The notes beneath the pieces are model-generated. The model was given only the letters and a program-made list of their open reading frames with translations. It did not search any database and was not told the origin of the DNA. This document shows positions 31,630-31,838 of a stretch of 31,838 nt of DNA, in pieces; the stretch's first letter is position 1; each line of letters opens with the position of its first letter. Location: assembly GCA_040002995.1 (NCBI GenBank), contig JBDUDK010000015.1, forward strand, positions 1 to 31,838, given 5' to 3'. This stretch comes from JBDUDK01 sp040002995 (GTDB taxonomy: Bacteria > Actinomycetota > Acidimicrobiia > Acidimicrobiales > Ilumatobacteraceae). A program made the translations under genes and the position numbers.

Positions 31630-31838
31630 CGAGATGCGGGCAGCGTTGAAGGCAGCGATCCGGGCAGGCGCCCGCGTCGAGCCGACCGCGTCCGATCCGA
31701 AGTACCGGCTAGGGGTGGCCGAGGTCCGCCGACTGATCGACGCCTTGGAAGCCGAGTACGGCCGTCTCGCGGCCGGCGTCGACGTTTCGTGGATGGCGCA
31801 GGCGACGGGGTCGACGGTGCGCCGCGCCCAAGATCACG
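31622..31838 (+). CDS. 5' part of a gene resembling DUF222/13E12 HNH endonucleases
   Basis: The first 72 codons of a gene cut by the window edge. The readable part is helical, with VAEVRRLIDALEAEYGRLAAG followed, after a short link, by SWMAQATGSTVRRAQDH; this resembles the N-terminal DUF222 region of actinobacterial 13E12-type proteins, which usually end in an HNH nuclease domain. Resemblance is by eye only, and the diagnostic C-terminus is not visible. In M. tuberculosis several 13E12 repeat genes are recalled to be LexA-controlled, which fits the perfect SOS box here. An in-frame ATG at 31610 lies within the -10, so 31622 is preferred. Confidence 0.5.
   Translation, partial: MFDEMRAALKAAIRAGARVEPTASDPKYRLGVAEVRRLIDALEAEYGRLAAGVDVSWMAQATGSTVRRAQDH

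Noticed and set aside
1..31838. CRISPR arrays, tRNA or rRNA genes, insertion sequences, prophage genes, attachment sites
   Set aside because: Reading both strands gave no regularly spaced repeats, no tRNA T-loop-like GGTTCGA-TCC context with an acceptor stem, and no transposase or integrase motifs.

Overview
The window is high-GC chromosomal DNA from an actinobacterium, probably a deep-branching lineage such as Acidimicrobiia (inference). Three things point there. First, the order pimA ... pdxS-pdxT-yebC ... ruvC-ruvA-ruvB ... yajC-secD-secF-apt-relA is the order remembered for Mycobacterium and other Actinobacteria. Second, two genes look like F420-type enzymes (LLM class and nitroreductase/Ddn class). 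Third, exported proteins carry Thr/Ser/Ala-rich linkers. A queA-tgt pair, uncommon in mycobacteria and streptomycetes, argues for a more basal branch. No tRNA, rRNA, insertion sequence, prophage or CRISPR array was seen.

Layout. 1-8156 is a mixed accessory region: a class-III aminotransferase, an MFS exporter, and on the minus strand an LLM-class oxidoreductase, an SDR, an HDAC-like acetylpolyamine deacetylase and a membrane GAF-GGDEF-EAL protein. 8226-12053 holds a PimA-like mannosyltransferase, LemA, HtpX and a DUF3048 lipoprotein. 12110-14851 holds the PLP synthase genes pdxS and pdxT, a YebC regulator and a peroxiredoxin. 14848-18433 holds a minus-strand ABC exporter, a secreted phosphoesterase and a GNAT; this block separates yebC from ruvC. 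18452-20606 is ruvCAB. 20608-23444 is a dienelactone hydrolase diverging from queA-tgt (queuosine). 23533-26683 is yajC-secD-secF. 26746-29516 is apt-relA (purine salvage and (p)ppGpp). 29531 to the end holds small oxidoreductase, VOC and deazaflavin-dependent proteins, a small hypothetical, and the start of a gene resembling the DUF222/13E12 HNH-endonuclease family.

Expression signals stand out. At least twelve transcription units have a TANNNT -10 hexamer ending 6-9 bases before the start codon, which predicts leaderless mRNAs. Two of these promoters, for ruvC and for the gene at the right edge, carry a mycobacterial-type LexA/SOS box in identical geometry: the box begins on the last T of the -10 and covers the start codon. 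This predicts a shared DNA-damage response for Holliday-junction resolution and the edge gene. The divergent DLH/queA promoters have physically overlapping -10 hexamers. Within operons, genes are coupled by ATGA, GTGA or TGATG start/stop overlaps.

No wholly new multi-gene system is evident. The best leads are the SOS pair, the overlapping divergent promoter, the palindrome over the lemA ribosome-binding site, and the long Ser/Thr/Ala-rich insertion in SecD.
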